DNA of 64,000 nt from Alcaligenes faecalis. Lineage in GTDB: Bacteria; Pseudomonadota; Gammaproteobacteria; Burkholderiales; Burkholderiaceae_B. The notes under the pieces were generated by a model. It was not told where the DNA came from. It saw nothing but the letters and a program-made list of their open reading frames with translations, and did no database searches. The DNA lies in contig NZ_CP031747.1 in the NCBI RefSeq assembly GCF_005311025.1, forward strand, positions 2,292,954 through 2,356,953, written 5' to 3'. The stretch's first letter is position 1. Every line of letters begins with the position of its first letter. A program made the translations under genes and the position numbers. This document shows, one piece after another, positions 9,413-17,877 of the stretch.

Positions 9413-10237
9413 TCAAGATGTTTTGAGGGGTTCCAGCTTTGGCCACAAAGCATGGAAGTGATGGACCGGACCTTGCCCCAGGCCGATCTGCAATTGGTCA
9501 GCCGCGGCCAAAGCTCCATTCAAGTATTCCTTGGCCAAGCCTACCGCAGCCGGCACGCTGCGGCCCGGTAGCAGGGCAGCAATGGCGGAGGACAGCGAAC
9601 AGCCCGTGCCATGCGTGTTGCGTGTCGGGATGCGAGGCGACTGAAAAACATGGCTTTGCCCCTGGCCTTGCAGCAAATCCACACTGTCCGGGCCATCCAG
9701 ATGACCGCCCTTGAGCAGCACCCACTCAGGGCCCAGCAAGCACAGTTCGCTTAAGGTGCTGTGCATCTCTTGCAGCGAGGCGGGTTCCGGTTTGTGCAGC
9801 AGATCGCCCGCTTCGGGCAAGTTGGGGGTAAGCAGGGTACACATGGGCAGCAGCTTGTCGCGCACGATGGACACGGCTTCGGGGCTGAGCAAACGATCCC
9901 CGCTTTTGGCGACCATGACCGGGTCCAGCACAATCGGGCAGTCCAGACCGTGATGGTGCAGGCGGTCTGCAATTGCTTCCGCAATCCCTGCAGTGGCGAT
10001 CATGCCGATCTTGATGGCATCCACGCGCACATCCTCAAACACCGCATCCAACTGGTCCGCCACAAAGTCCGGCTCTAGCGCCACAAAACGCCGCACACCC
10101 TGGGTGTTTTGCGCGACCACGGCGGTAATCACGCTCATGCCGTAAGCGCCCAAGGCATACATGGCTTTCAGATCAGCCTGAATACCGGCACCGCTGGTCG
10201 GGTCCGTGCCCGCAATACTCAAGACATTGGGAATCAT
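9413..10237 (-). CDS. thiD: Hydroxymethylpyrimidine/phosphomethylpyrimidine kinase
   Basis: This 274-residue ribokinase-fold enzyme phosphorylates HMP and HMP-P to HMP-PP in thiamine synthesis. It shows the family opening [22 protein letters not shown], the segment [14 protein letters not shown], and the C-terminal anion-hole and catalytic region [19 protein letters not shown] with the catalytic Asp replaced in the usual DxxGTGC position by HGTGC as in ThiD proteins. It overlaps the upstream NUDIX gene by four bases (ATGA) and the pair lies downstream of a TPP riboswitch, so it is repressed when thiamine diphosphate is plentiful. Confidence 0.95.
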   Translation of the reverse strand: MIPNVLSIAGTDPTSGAGIQADLKAMYALGAYGMSVITAVVAQNTQGVRRFVALEPDFVADQLDAVFEDVRVDAIKIGMIATAGIAEAIADRLHHHGLDCPIVLDPVMVAKSGDRLLSPEAVSIVRDKLLPMCTLLTPNLPEAGDLLHKPEPASLQEMHSTLSELCLLGPEWVLLKGGHLDGPDSVDLLQGQGQSHVFQSPRIPTRNTHGTGCSLSSAIAALLPGRSVPAAVGLAKEYLNGALAAADQLQIGLGQGPVHHFHALWPKLEPLKTS

Positions 10238-10707
10238 GCTTGGCCTGCTTGATCTTGAGTGGCAGCCAATGCCAGTGCCCGACGGGCAACTCGGACTACA
10301 TCAAAGCTGTGTGCCACATCCAGACTGTCCAGCTCCGCATTGCTGAACCAGCGCGCGTCCAGCGCATCATCGCCCGCTTGTGGCTCGCCTTGCTGCCAGC
10401 GGAACAGCACGGCAATCAGAATGAAATGCGAATAGGCCAAAGGTGTGGCGCTGGGTTCGCGGTCAAATACATCCAGCGCATCAAAGATCTGCATGGCCTG
10501 GCCTTGTACGCCGGTTTCTTCGGCCAGTTCCCGGTGGGCCGCCGCCATGATGGTTTCGCCCGCGCGAATCTTGCCGCCGGGAAAGGCCCAACGTCCTGCA
10601 TCGGGCCTATTGGCGCGGCGTATCAGCAAAATCCGGTCTTGATGGATGACGGCAGCCAGGGTGGCGGCAACCGGGCCGACGGGGGAGGGAGAGTGGTCAG
10701 AAGACAA
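10234..10707 (-). CDS. NUDIX hydrolase co-transcribed with thiD
   Basis: This 157-residue protein carries the NUDIX box GGKIRAGETIMAAAHRELAEETG (about 45-67), with the REXXEE metal-binding core. By similarity of the surrounding segments it belongs to the ADP-ribose pyrophosphatase-like group. The start appears to be a TTG at 10707 with AGGAG seven to eleven bases upstream. The gene lies between a TPP riboswitch and thiD, so it could act on a thiamine-related pyrophosphate; that is an inference from position. Confidence 0.85.
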   Translation of the reverse strand: MSSDHSPSPVGPVAATLAAVIHQDRILLIRRANRPDAGRWAFPGGKIRAGETIMAAAHRELAEETGVQGQAMQIFDALDVFDREPSATPLAYSHFILIAVLFRWQQGEPQAGDDALDARWFSNAELDSLDVAHSFDVVRVARRALALAATQDQAGQA

Positions 10708-10763
10708 GATAGCAACTCCTAGTCAAGGATAGCCATCCGGCAGCAAGCGTCGAGCAGGTACAG

Positions 10764-10863
10764 ACCCGTCCCTTCGCCGGCATGACCCGGATCAGGTTCA
10801 ACGGGTCACTGCGGTGCAATCTGCTCGGGCAGTTTCTCAGCCTGCTCGCCAGGCTCCCCTCGG
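10764..10863 (-). ncRNA. TPP (THI-element) riboswitch
   Basis: On the minus strand the leader reads GGGGAGCC, then GCTGAGA, then TTGAACCTGATCCGGGTCAT and GCGAAGGGA, which are the conserved parts of the thiamine-diphosphate aptamer in the right order and spacing. It lies 50-150 bases upstream of the NUDIX-thiD operon. I see no clear Rho-independent terminator after the aptamer, so control of ribosome binding at AGGAG is the more likely mode. Confidence 0.95.
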
Positions 10864-10869
10864 TGAAAA

Positions 10870-10891
10870 GACCGTTTCTGTAAAAACGGTC
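10870..10891 (-). promoter_or_regulatory. 5' hairpin and putative -10 site of the riboswitch leader
   Basis: A perfect hairpin with arms GACCGTTT and AAACGGTC lies just 5' of the aptamer on the transcript. A TATACT match to the -10 box lies at 10898-10903 on the minus strand, which would start transcription just before the hairpin. No good -35 box is visible. The hairpin may stabilise the leader RNA. Confidence 0.4.
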
Positions 10892-11002
10892 TGGGCGAGT
10901 ATACCTGTCTTCGTACCCAGACATGGCAGGCGGGTGCATGCTTTGGGTATCATCTGAATGGCATTACGATTTCGTTTGACGCAACTATGAAAGGCTTCGA
11001 CT

Positions 11003-11935
11003 ATGGCTCGCCCTGACCTGAATTTATTGTTCGCACTGGATGCCTTGCTGGAGGAGGGCAGCGTCATGGGAGCGGCACGGCGCATGAATCTGAGCCCGCC
11101 TGCCATGAGTCGAACCTTGAGCCGCATTCGGGAGACGCTGGGTGATCCCGTGTTTGTGCAAGTGGGGCGCAAGCTGTTGCCTACACCCAGAGCCTATGCC
11201 TTGCGCGAACAAGTGCGGGCGGCGGTGGAGCAGGCGACTCAGGTGTTAAGTTCCAATACCGAGATTGATCTGCTGTCCCTGGAGCGCAGTTTCAATGTGC
11301 GTGCGACGGACGAATTTGTGAATGTGCATCTGGGCCATTTGCTGGAGGCCATGGCCAAGGAAATGCCCAAAGCCATGCTGCGCCTGTCTCCCGAAGAGGA
11401 CGATATGGATGACGATGCCTTGCGTAGTGGCCGTATTGATCTGTTTATCAGCGCCTCACGCAAGCTGGCGCCGGATATTCACGTACAGCCCTTGTTCACG
11501 ACGCATTTTGTGGGTGTCGCGCGGGAGCACCATCCTATCTTCGACAAAGATATTTCGCTGGAACGCTTTGTGCGCTGGGACCATATCAATGTGTCACGGC
11601 GGGGCAAGGGCCGATCCAACCTGGACGCCTTGTTGCAAGCCAGTGGCTTGCAGCGCAATGTGGCCTTGGTGGTGTCCAATCCCTACACCGCGCTGTTTGC
11701 CTTGCATGACTCCGATCTTTTGCTGCCGCTACCCAAGCATCTGGCAAGCAGTGCCAAAGCGGCGGGCTTGGCGATCCGAGTGTTTGATTTGCCTGTGCCC
11801 ATGGAGACAGCCATGTTGGTGCAGGCCTGGCACATGCGCCTGCAGACAGATCCGGCCCACCAATGGTTACGCACGACCATCCATCGCTTGTGTACCGAGG
11901 ACGATGCGCAGACGGCCAAACGCAGCAAGCTGTAA
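11003..11935 (+). CDS. LysR-family regulator upstream of efflux operon
   Basis: This 310-residue LysR protein has the NodD/LeuO-like opening with the DNA-binding segment GSVMGAARRMNLSPPAMSRTLSRIRE (about 20-45) and a full effector domain. It lies just upstream of, and in the same direction as, the tripartite FUSC efflux operon at 12052, so it is a good candidate for its activator, like AaeR for aaeXAB. The inducer would be an aromatic carboxylic acid if the analogy holds. Confidence 0.88.
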   Translation: MARPDLNLLFALDALLEEGSVMGAARRMNLSPPAMSRTLSRIRETLGDPVFVQVGRKLLPTPRAYALREQVRAAVEQATQVLSSNTEIDLLSLERSFNVRATDEFVNVHLGHLLEAMAKEMPKAMLRLSPEEDDMDDDALRSGRIDLFISASRKLAPDIHVQPLFTTHFVGVAREHHPIFDKDISLERFVRWDHINVSRRGKGRSNLDALLQASGLQRNVALVVSNPYTALFALHDSDLLLPLPKHLASSAKAAGLAIRVFDLPVPMETAMLVQAWHMRLQTDPAHQWLRTTIHRLCTEDDAQTAKRSKL

Positions 11936-11949
11936 TTTAAATTGGTTTT

Positions 11950-11970
11950 CAAGTGCGTTTCACGCACTTG
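11950..11970. promoter_or_regulatory. Perfect palindrome between LysR gene and FUSC operon
   Basis: CAAGTGCGT and ACGCACTTG form a 9-bp inverted repeat with a three-base spacer, 14 bases after the LysR stop. It has no following T run, so it could be an operator or an RNA hairpin. A second imperfect repeat AGTGA...TCACT follows at 11971-11992. Both lie upstream of the efflux operon start. Confidence 0.4.
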
Positions 11971-12051
11971 AGTGAGTGCAATAAATTCACTTTTCGGACG
12001 CATTGGGGACTTTTATAGTGATTTTCATTCATCACTGTAAAGAGTCCTCTT

Positions 12052-14157
12052 GTGTCGTCTGCCAGTCCCTCACCGCAGTCTGCCTCCGGGCTGAAAGCCT
12101 TTCTTGTTCGGATGGGTCTGGCCCTCAGTTCCGTGGATATCACCAGCCCTCGTGCAGGCTACATCCTGCGTTCCATTCTGGCCGCGTGGCTGGCCTTGTC
12201 AGTAGCCTATTTGCTGGATCTGCATGCGCCTTTTTCTGCCGCATCCAGCGTGCTACTGGTGATCAATCCGGTGCAAGGCGCGGTGATAGGCAAGGGAACC
12301 TGGCGGGTGCTGGGAACCCTGGTCGGAATGCTGGCCGCCTTTGTGTTGATGAGTGCCTTCGGGCAGGAACCTTGGCTGTTCTTGCTGGGCTTTGCGTTCT
12401 GGCTGGGCCTGTGTGTGATGGCAATGGGTTTGCTGCGCCACTACAAGTCTTACGGGGCGGCCTTGGCAGGTTATACGGTTGGCCTGGCGGTATACGGCGC
12501 CATGGGGCAAGCGCAACTGAGCTTTGATCATGTTGTTGGGCGGGGTTCCTCGGTGCTGGTGGGCGTGCTGTGCCTGGGCGTGGTGTCTGCCTTGTTCAGT
12601 ACCCGCAGCGTACGCAGTCGCTTGCAGGCCCAGTTATTGCGCCTGGCCTCGGAAACAGCCCGTGTACTGGCGGGCAGACAAGCGGCCCTTCATGCGTGCA
12701 AGACGGCAGAGAGTGAGCAGGAGCGTGTACGGCATCAATTGATGATGGATGTGTACGGGGCGGATGATTTGTTGTCGGTTGGCAAGGCGGAGTCTGCCGA
12801 TTTGGCCGCCCGGGCAACCGCTTTGCGGCATGCCATTGCCTGCCTGTTTTCCGCCATGTTGGGGGGCGCGGGCCCGCTTCCGCAAACCTTGACACCCATG
12901 CCCGTCCTGGCGGCCTTGCGGCAAGAATGGGAGCAGGCCTGGAAGCAGGCTGCCCAACTGGTTTCACAGGGCCCGGACGGCTTGGAGCGGGCCAGTGCCG
13001 TGCTGATGCCGCTGCGTGCCCGCTTGCAGGAAATCTTGAATACCGGTCCTTTGGAGCGCCTGGCAGAACCGGCTCCGTTTCTGATTGCCGGGGATCGTCT
13101 GATTGAGCAGCTGGATGATTATCTGGCGGCCCTGGATAGCTTGCGTGCTCTGTATCGTTTGCCCACGCAAAGCACATATCCCGCCATTCCTTTTTATCGG
13201 GATATTTCGCTGGCACTGGAAAACGGGGTTCGCGCCATGCTGACGGTGCTCTTGGGGGGCACATTCTGGATTCTGACGGGCTGGACGGACGGCAATATGA
13301 TGCTAGCCGGTCTGGCGGCAGCCTGCGCCTTGTTGTCCCCGGCACCCAATCCTCCTGCGGCGGCGATGGCGTTTATCAAGGGCATTGCGCTTTCGATTGT
13401 GGCGGCCTTTTTATGCACCTTTGTGGTCCTGCCTTTGATCGAAGGCTTGCCACTGCTGCTGATTGTGCTGGCGCTGTTCTGGTTACCCGCCATTTATGCC
13501 ACCACGGTGCCCAAATACGCCATGGTCGGTGTGGCCTATCTGGTGTCGTTTACGACCTTGGCAGCGCCATCCAACCCCATGCACTACGACTTCGAACTGT
13601 TCGTGAATGGTTCTGTGGCCTGGTTGCTGTGCACTTTCTTTACCTTGCTGGGTTTTCAGCTGTTTTGGCCTCGCAAACTGAGTCGGGATCTAAGCCGTCT
13701 GCAAATGCGTATTCGCGCCAACAGTCTGGCGGTTCTGCGGGGCAAACGTTTCCAACCGCAGATCTGGCGCTGGCGACAGCAACATCGCCTTGCGCAATTG
13801 GGAGCCGGATTAAAGGCGCAGCCTGCGCAAATGCAGCAAGCCTTGTCGCAGGCTCTGGACAGCGTGCATCTGGGTTGGGAACTGCTGCGCTTGCAGTCGT
13901 ATGTACGACAAGCCCAGGTGCCTGCCCATGTGTCCCAGCCCCTGAAAACTACCTTGCGTCATATGGCTCGCCGGGCTGATCAACCCCGTTTGGCAGCGCG
14001 CCATGCCCGGCGTCTTGCTCAGGCCGTGCAGTGCCGGGACGCTGAGCCGCAACATGATGGCCTGCGTCTGGCTGCTGTGCTGCTGGATATTGCGATGCTG
14101 CTGGAGCGCCACCCGGCGTCTGTTTCCCTTCAATCAGGAAGTGCTGTTCATGCTTAG
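12052..14157 (+). CDS. FUSC-family inner-membrane efflux protein (AaeB-like)
   Basis: This 701-residue protein has two blocks of about five to six membrane segments (about 30-180 and 390-540) each followed by a large soluble region, the layout of the fusaric acid resistance/AaeB family. The start is a GTG at 12052. It heads an operon with DUF1656, HlyD and outer-membrane factor genes, so it is the energy-coupled inner-membrane part of a tripartite pump that exports aromatic carboxylic acids such as p-hydroxybenzoate or fusaric acid. The substrate is inferred from the family. Confidence 0.88.
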   Translation: MSSASPSPQSASGLKAFLVRMGLALSSVDITSPRAGYILRSILAAWLALSVAYLLDLHAPFSAASSVLLVINPVQGAVIGKGTWRVLGTLVGMLAAFVLMSAFGQEPWLFLLGFAFWLGLCVMAMGLLRHYKSYGAALAGYTVGLAVYGAMGQAQLSFDHVVGRGSSVLVGVLCLGVVSALFSTRSVRSRLQAQLLRLASETARVLAGRQAALHACKTAESEQERVRHQLMMDVYGADDLLSVGKAESADLAARATALRHAIACLFSAMLGGAGPLPQTLTPMPVLAALRQEWEQAWKQAAQLVSQGPDGLERASAVLMPLRARLQEILNTGPLERLAEPAPFLIAGDRLIEQLDDYLAALDSLRALYRLPTQSTYPAIPFYRDISLALENGVRAMLTVLLGGTFWILTGWTDGNMMLAGLAAACALLSPAPNPPAAAMAFIKGIALSIVAAFLCTFVVLPLIEGLPLLLIVLALFWLPAIYATTVPKYAMVGVAYLVSFTTLAAPSNPMHYDFELFVNGSVAWLLCTFFTLLGFQLFWPRKLSRDLSRLQMRIRANSLAVLRGKRFQPQIWRWRQQHRLAQLGAGLKAQPAQMQQALSQALDSVHLGWELLRLQSYVRQAQVPAHVSQPLKTTLRHMARRADQPRLAARHARRLAQAVQCRDAEPQHDGLRLAAVLLDIAMLLERHPASVSLQSGSAVHA

Positions 14158-14344
14158 TGAAGTTGCCCTGGCGGGCATGTATGTCCCGCCTTTTTTTGTC
14201 TACGTCTGCCTGGCGGTGCCTATTTATCTAGGGTTGCGTTACGTGCTGGTGCGCACGGGAGTGTTGCGCCATGTTTGGCACCCGGCCTTGTTTGAGTTTG
14301 CCTTGTCCTTGTCCCTTGTCTCGGCCTTGATTCTGTATGTCTAA
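14150..14344 (+). CDS. DUF1656 small membrane protein (AaeX-like)
   Basis: This 64-residue protein starts MLSEVALAGMYVPPFFVYV and has two membrane segments, which is the AaeX/DUF1656 pattern found in nearly all FUSC efflux operons. It overlaps the FUSC stop by eight bases and the next gene by eight bases, so translation is coupled. Its exact role in the pump is not known. The ATG at 14150 is chosen because family members begin at this methionine. Confidence 0.9.
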   Translation: MLSEVALAGMYVPPFFVYVCLAVPIYLGLRYVLVRTGVLRHVWHPALFEFALSLSLVSALILYV

Positions 14345-15266
14345 ATTTCCTGCTTTGATCAAGCCAGTCAGCCGGTTTGTGCTGACGGCCTTCTTGCTGT
14401 TGATAACAGCCTATTTGCTGATGGCTTTGTGGAACGCCTATGTGCGGGCGCCCTGGACGCGGGATGGCCGGGTCAGCGCACAAATTGTGCGTATCGCGCC
14501 CGAGGTCTCGGGGACGGTGCGGGAGATGGCGGTTACTGATAATCAGCGGGTTCACAAGGGGGATGTCTTGTATCGCCTGGACCCGGCGCGTTTTCAGCTG
14601 GCGCTGGAGCAGGCGCAGTCCGAACTGGCGGCGGCAACAGCCATCCTGAACCAGAGGGCGGCAGAGGCCAAACGCCGTCGCGGTATGGAAAGCCTGCTGC
14701 CTGCTGAAGAAATCCAGCAAGCTCAGCACGCAGTGCGTATTGCCCAGGCCGAGCAGCGCAGCCGGCAATTGGTTGTGGACGCGGCCAAGCTGGACCTGGA
14801 GCGTTCGGTGCTGTACGCGCCTGTTGATGGTTATGTGACTCGCCTGCGTTTGAACGCGGGTGATTATGCGGTGGCGGGGCAGGCCAATATGGCTTTGCTG
14901 GATGCCCATAGTTTCTGGATGACGGGCTATTTTGAGGAAACCAAGCTGCAGGGTATTGAGCCGGGAGCTGAGGCTCGTATTCGTTTGATGGGCTATGAAG
15001 GCTTGATAGCCGGCCATGTCAGCAGCATCGGGCGCGGTATTACTGATGCCAATCAGCAAGCGGATGCGCAGGGCTTGCCCAGCGTGGAGCCCAACTTCAG
15101 CTGGATTCGTTTAGCGCAACGGATTCCGGTACGGGTGGAGTTTGATGATTTGCCGGCGGATGTGCTGTTGGCGGCCGGGATGACAGGCAGTGTGGCTGTC
15201 GGCCCCGCGCTGGGTGCGGGCAGTGCACAAGGCCGCATCAGCTCCTTTTTGCAGCGCTGGCTTTAA
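14337..15266 (+). CDS. HlyD/EmrA-type periplasmic adaptor (AaeA-like)
   Basis: This 309-residue membrane fusion protein has one N-terminal membrane segment (about 10-35), a barrel-sandwich lipoyl domain with RVSAQIVRIAPEVSGTVREM, a short alpha-helical hairpin (about 95-150) and the beta-barrel region with DYAVAGQ. It links the FUSC subunit to the outer-membrane channel encoded ten bases downstream. Length and layout match AaeA (about 310 residues). Confidence 0.9.
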   Translation: MSKFPALIKPVSRFVLTAFLLLITAYLLMALWNAYVRAPWTRDGRVSAQIVRIAPEVSGTVREMAVTDNQRVHKGDVLYRLDPARFQLALEQAQSELAAATAILNQRAAEAKRRRGMESLLPAEEIQQAQHAVRIAQAEQRSRQLVVDAAKLDLERSVLYAPVDGYVTRLRLNAGDYAVAGQANMALLDAHSFWMTGYFEETKLQGIEPGAEARIRLMGYEGLIAGHVSSIGRGITDANQQADAQGLPSVEPNFSWIRLAQRIPVRVEFDDLPADVLLAAGMTGSVAVGPALGAGSAQGRISSFLQRWL

Positions 15267-15275
15267 GAGGCAGGT

Positions 15276-16709
15276 ATGGATAATTTTTTGATGCCTGAAC
15301 GTCACCGCGCACGCCGCTTTTTACCCTATGTGGTGCTGCTCCTGAGTTTGTCAGCTTGCACGACGGTAGGCCCGGATTATGTGGAGCCCAAACAGCCGCT
15401 TCCTGCGACGTGGCTACATGAACAAACAGGCTTTGCCAGGCAGGATCAGGACAGCTTGCGTCGCTGGTGGCAGCAATTCCAGGACCCGACGCTGGATGCG
15501 CTGGTGGAAAGAGCGTTGAGCCGTAATCAGGATCTGAATATTGCTGTGGCTCGTTTGAAGCAGGCCAAGGCGGAACGCGGCCAGATTGCAGCCGATCTTG
15601 GCCCCCAGGTATCAGCCGGGGCGTCGGGGCAGGCGCGCCGCAATAGTAAAGCTCTGGACTCGCCACCTGGAGGGGAGTTACGAAATTGGCAGTTGGGGCT
15701 GGATGTCAGTTGGGAGCTGGATTTGTTTGGTGGCACTCGCCGGGCGATAGAGGCCGCCGATGCCGGTATTGAAGCGTTGGCGCAGGACCACGGTGCTTTG
15801 CAGGTCAGCTTGATTGCCGAGTTGGTCAGCCATTACGCCGGTTTGCGGGCGACGCAAAGACGGCTGGATATTGCCAGGGACAATGTGCGCAATCTGCGCG
15901 ATACCGAACAGTTGGTGGAGCAATCCCGACGTCGCGGGTTGGCTCGTCAGTCTGAACTTTTGCAGGCCAGAGCCGAGCGTGAAATGGCACAGGCGCAGCT
16001 CCCGATACTGGAAGCCGACATTGCCCGTTTCAGTCATGGCATTGGTGTGTTGGCGGGCGGCTTTCCGGGCGACTGGCATGCGGTTCTGACGCAACCCGCG
16101 CCTGCCTTGCCCGTGCCGCCGCAATTGCCCGCGTTCCTGCCCTCGGATCTGATTCGCTCCCGGCCAGACTTGCGAGCAGATGAACGGCGTTTGGCTGCGG
16201 CCACGGCGCATATAGGTCAAGCCCAGGCACAACGCTTTCCGACGTTCCGGATTCCCTTGGGAATAGGGACTGCCGTCAGCGTGATTCACGACATCTTTTC
16301 CAGTGCCAGTCTGTTGTGGGCGGCAGGGCTGCAAGCGGAGCACAGCTTGTACGATGGTGGCCTTGCGCAATCGGGCATCGAAGCGGCACAAGCGAAGGCG
16401 CAAGCCGCTGAACTGATTTATGAGCGTGATGTGCATCTGGCTTTGCGGGAGGTGGAAGATGCCTTGACCTCTCTGCATAGCCAGGTACAACGTCAGAAGT
16501 CTTTGCAGGCCGCACTGCTCGATAGCGAACAGGCTTTGGAGCACGCGACGCAACTGTATAAAGCAGGCTTAAGCGCCTACTTGCCGATCCTGGTGGCACA
16601 GCGTAGCGCCAATCAGGCACGAGATGCCTTGACGCTTAGCCAGTGGGACGAGGTATTGGCTGCCATTGCTCTGTATAAATCCCTGGGAGCAGGCTGGCAG
16701 GAAAGCTGA
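15276..16709 (+). CDS. NodT-family outer-membrane efflux lipoprotein
   Basis: This 477-residue TolC-like channel is a lipoprotein: the signal peptide ends in the lipobox LSLSACTTVGPDY with Cys about 28. Two outer-membrane efflux repeats follow (about 70-260 and 285-470), rich in long coiled helices. It is the fourth and last gene of the efflux operon and supplies the outer-membrane duct, which enteric aaeXAB operons lack. Confidence 0.92.
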   Translation: MDNFLMPERHRARRFLPYVVLLLSLSACTTVGPDYVEPKQPLPATWLHEQTGFARQDQDSLRRWWQQFQDPTLDALVERALSRNQDLNIAVARLKQAKAERGQIAADLGPQVSAGASGQARRNSKALDSPPGGELRNWQLGLDVSWELDLFGGTRRAIEAADAGIEALAQDHGALQVSLIAELVSHYAGLRATQRRLDIARDNVRNLRDTEQLVEQSRRRGLARQSELLQARAEREMAQAQLPILEADIARFSHGIGVLAGGFPGDWHAVLTQPAPALPVPPQLPAFLPSDLIRSRPDLRADERRLAAATAHIGQAQAQRFPTFRIPLGIGTAVSVIHDIFSSASLLWAAGLQAEHSLYDGGLAQSGIEAAQAKAQAAELIYERDVHLALREVEDALTSLHSQVQRQKSLQAALLDSEQALEHATQLYKAGLSAYLPILVAQRSANQARDALTLSQWDEVLAAIALYKSLGAGWQES

Positions 16710-16724
16710 GACGCAGCAATCGGA

Positions 16725-17114
16725 TTACAGCTCCCCCGTCAAAAACTGCGCTCGTCCACGCCCGAAGGACCAGTCTGCATCGCTGTTCTCGACCAGAGCA
16801 ATGATCAGATCATTTGGCGAGACGCCACAGTTCTGCTCCAGCCGCTCTGCCAGCAAACGGTAGAACTGAATTTTTTGATTCTCGCTGCGGGGGCGGGACA
16901 CGATGTGCAGCAGTACCACCTTGTCGCTACGCGGATAGCCCAGGCCGGTGTCTTCCAGTATCAGCTCGCCGGGACGATGCTGGGTCACGCACTGGTAGCG
17001 GTCGCTGGCGGGAACATCAAAGGCTTGCACCATGGCTTGATGCGCGGTGTCCAGCAGCAGGCGCAGCTCTTTGTCGTTGCGGCCTTGAATCAGATCAAAT
17101 TTCAGTAGTGGCAT
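16725..17114 (-). CDS. Tautomerase-superfamily protein
   Basis: This 129-residue protein starts M-PLLKFDLIQGR, leaving Pro as the N-terminal catalytic base after removal of Met, which is the defining feature of the 4-oxalocrotonate tautomerase/MSAD superfamily. The length is that of the fused two-unit form (cis-CaaD or MSAD-like). The substrate is unknown. It lies six bases downstream of the globin-like gene and is probably co-transcribed with it. Confidence 0.85.
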   Translation of the reverse strand: MPLLKFDLIQGRNDKELRLLLDTAHQAMVQAFDVPASDRYQCVTQHRPGELILEDTGLGYPRSDKVVLLHIVSRPRSENQKIQFYRLLAERLEQNCGVSPNDLIIALVENSDADWSFGRGRAQFLTGEL

Positions 17115-17120
17115 GATGGT

Positions 17121-17498
17121 TCATTCTTGATTGGGGCTGCGGTCTGCAAGGCCGCCGGAAGTGATAGCCATATCGTCGTAAATCAGACGTTCGGCTTCGA
17201 TTAGCAAATTCGATAACTGTTGATAGGCGGCGACCCATCCATCTATGAGCTCGTTGCTTGTCATCCTCGCGATCAGCTCTTCGCGTATGGCTTGCAGCTG
17301 GCAAGTGCTCATCATTGGGTCATGCTCGGGCTGGAACTGTCGAGCGAGGTGATTGTTGGCGATCTGGCTGGCCAAGGGGCTCATCGGTGGGGAGTCGCGC
17401 AGTATCAATTCATAAAAATAGGTGGTCAGGGCTTTGTCGCCGCTTGCCAGCAGCGGGGCAGCGGTCTTGATGATGTCGCGTTGAGCGTCCGTCACCAT
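17121..17498 (-). CDS. Globin-like protein resembling a shortened flavohemoglobin heme domain
   Basis: About 125 residues align by eye with the globin domain of flavohemoglobin: an N-terminal DIIKTAAPLLASGDKALTTYFYELILRD, then a jump to the proximal-histidine region SQIANNHLARQF, then a C-terminal helix DGWVAAYQQLSNLLIEAERLIYDD. About 25-40 residues that normally form the C-D-E region, including the distal pocket, are missing, and there is no FAD/NAD reductase domain. It may be a minimal globin sensor or a decayed gene. The ATG at 17498 has no good ribosome-binding site; a TTG at 17507 is the alternative. A 20-codon ORF ends just upstream. Confidence 0.55.
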   Translation of the reverse strand: MVTDAQRDIIKTAAPLLASGDKALTTYFYELILRDSPPMSPLASQIANNHLARQFQPEHDPMMSTCQLQAIREELIARMTSNELIDGWVAAYQQLSNLLIEAERLIYDDMAITSGGLADRSPNQE

Positions 17499-17503
17499 AA
17501 GAT

Positions 17504-17566
17504 TCAAAAGCCGGGCAAGACGTGGCTTTTTTTACAGTGTTCAAGATAGACAGCTGGGCGAGTCAT
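17504..17566 (-). CDS. 20-codon upstream ORF (possible leader peptide)
   Basis: An ATG at 17566 preceded by AGGAGA nine bases upstream opens a 20-codon frame (MTRPAVYLEHCKKSHVLPGF) that stops six bases before the ATG of the globin-like gene. The good ribosome-binding site here and its absence in front of the globin-like gene suggest translational coupling. No family is recognised. Confidence 0.4.
   Translation of the reverse strand: MTRPAVYLEHCKKSHVLPGF
17509..17535 (+). terminator. Terminator-like hairpin inside the upstream ORF
   Basis: AAAAGCC and GGCTTTT pair around an 11-base loop and are followed by T residues on the plus strand; on the minus strand the hairpin overlaps the end of the 20-codon ORF. 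It could stop antisense transcription or work as an attenuator-like structure for the globin-like gene. Confidence 0.4.
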
Positions 17567-17633
17567 GGTTTCAGTCTCCTGGTTTGAGGGCGGGATAGCA
17601 GGGCTATCGATAGGGAAGATAGAAGACTGATTG

Positions 17634-17877
17634 GATCAAGTAAAATGATGAATAATGATTATATGAATCACTAATAATGATAAAAAAGCGATTCATGTAG
17701 GCGAGGCCTGGATGAGCCTGCGGTTTCTTGCGAACGATCAGCGGGTGTTACTTGTTGCCCTTGGATGGCTTGATGATGAAGGTTGCACGCCTGTCGCTTG
17801 GCGTTCTGAGAAGAACTTTCTGTTTATCAATCACTAAAAAAGATTTTATTAATCAGTATTCATCATTTTACTTGATC
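17634..17877. repeat. 28-bp inverted repeat pair in a divergent intergenic region
   Basis: The segments 17634-17661 and 17850-17877 are reverse complements of each other at 27 of 28 positions; each contains ATTCATCATTTTACTTGATC read outward. They flank 188 bases that hold a small ORF. Each faces one of the two divergent units: the globin-like gene on the left and the cytochrome b561 gene on the right. They could be a shared operator duplicated in front of both units, or the ends of a small mobile element. I saw no convincing target duplication. Confidence 0.75.
17712..17837 (+). CDS. Small ORF of 41 codons between the inverted repeats
   Basis: The ATG at 17712 opens MSLRFLANDQRVLLVALGWL and continues to a stop at 17835-17837. 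Base composition in the ORF is closer to the surrounding genes than to the AT-rich repeat arms. There is no clear ribosome-binding site beyond the weak GAGGCC at 17703-17708. No family is recognised, and it may be a gene remnant. Confidence 0.25.
   Translation: MSLRFLANDQRVLLVALGWLDDEGCTPVAWRSEKNFLFINH

Noticed and set aside
17634-17877. Complete insertion sequence
   Set aside because: Although terminal repeats are present, the interior is only 188 bases, holds no transposase and shows no clear target duplication.
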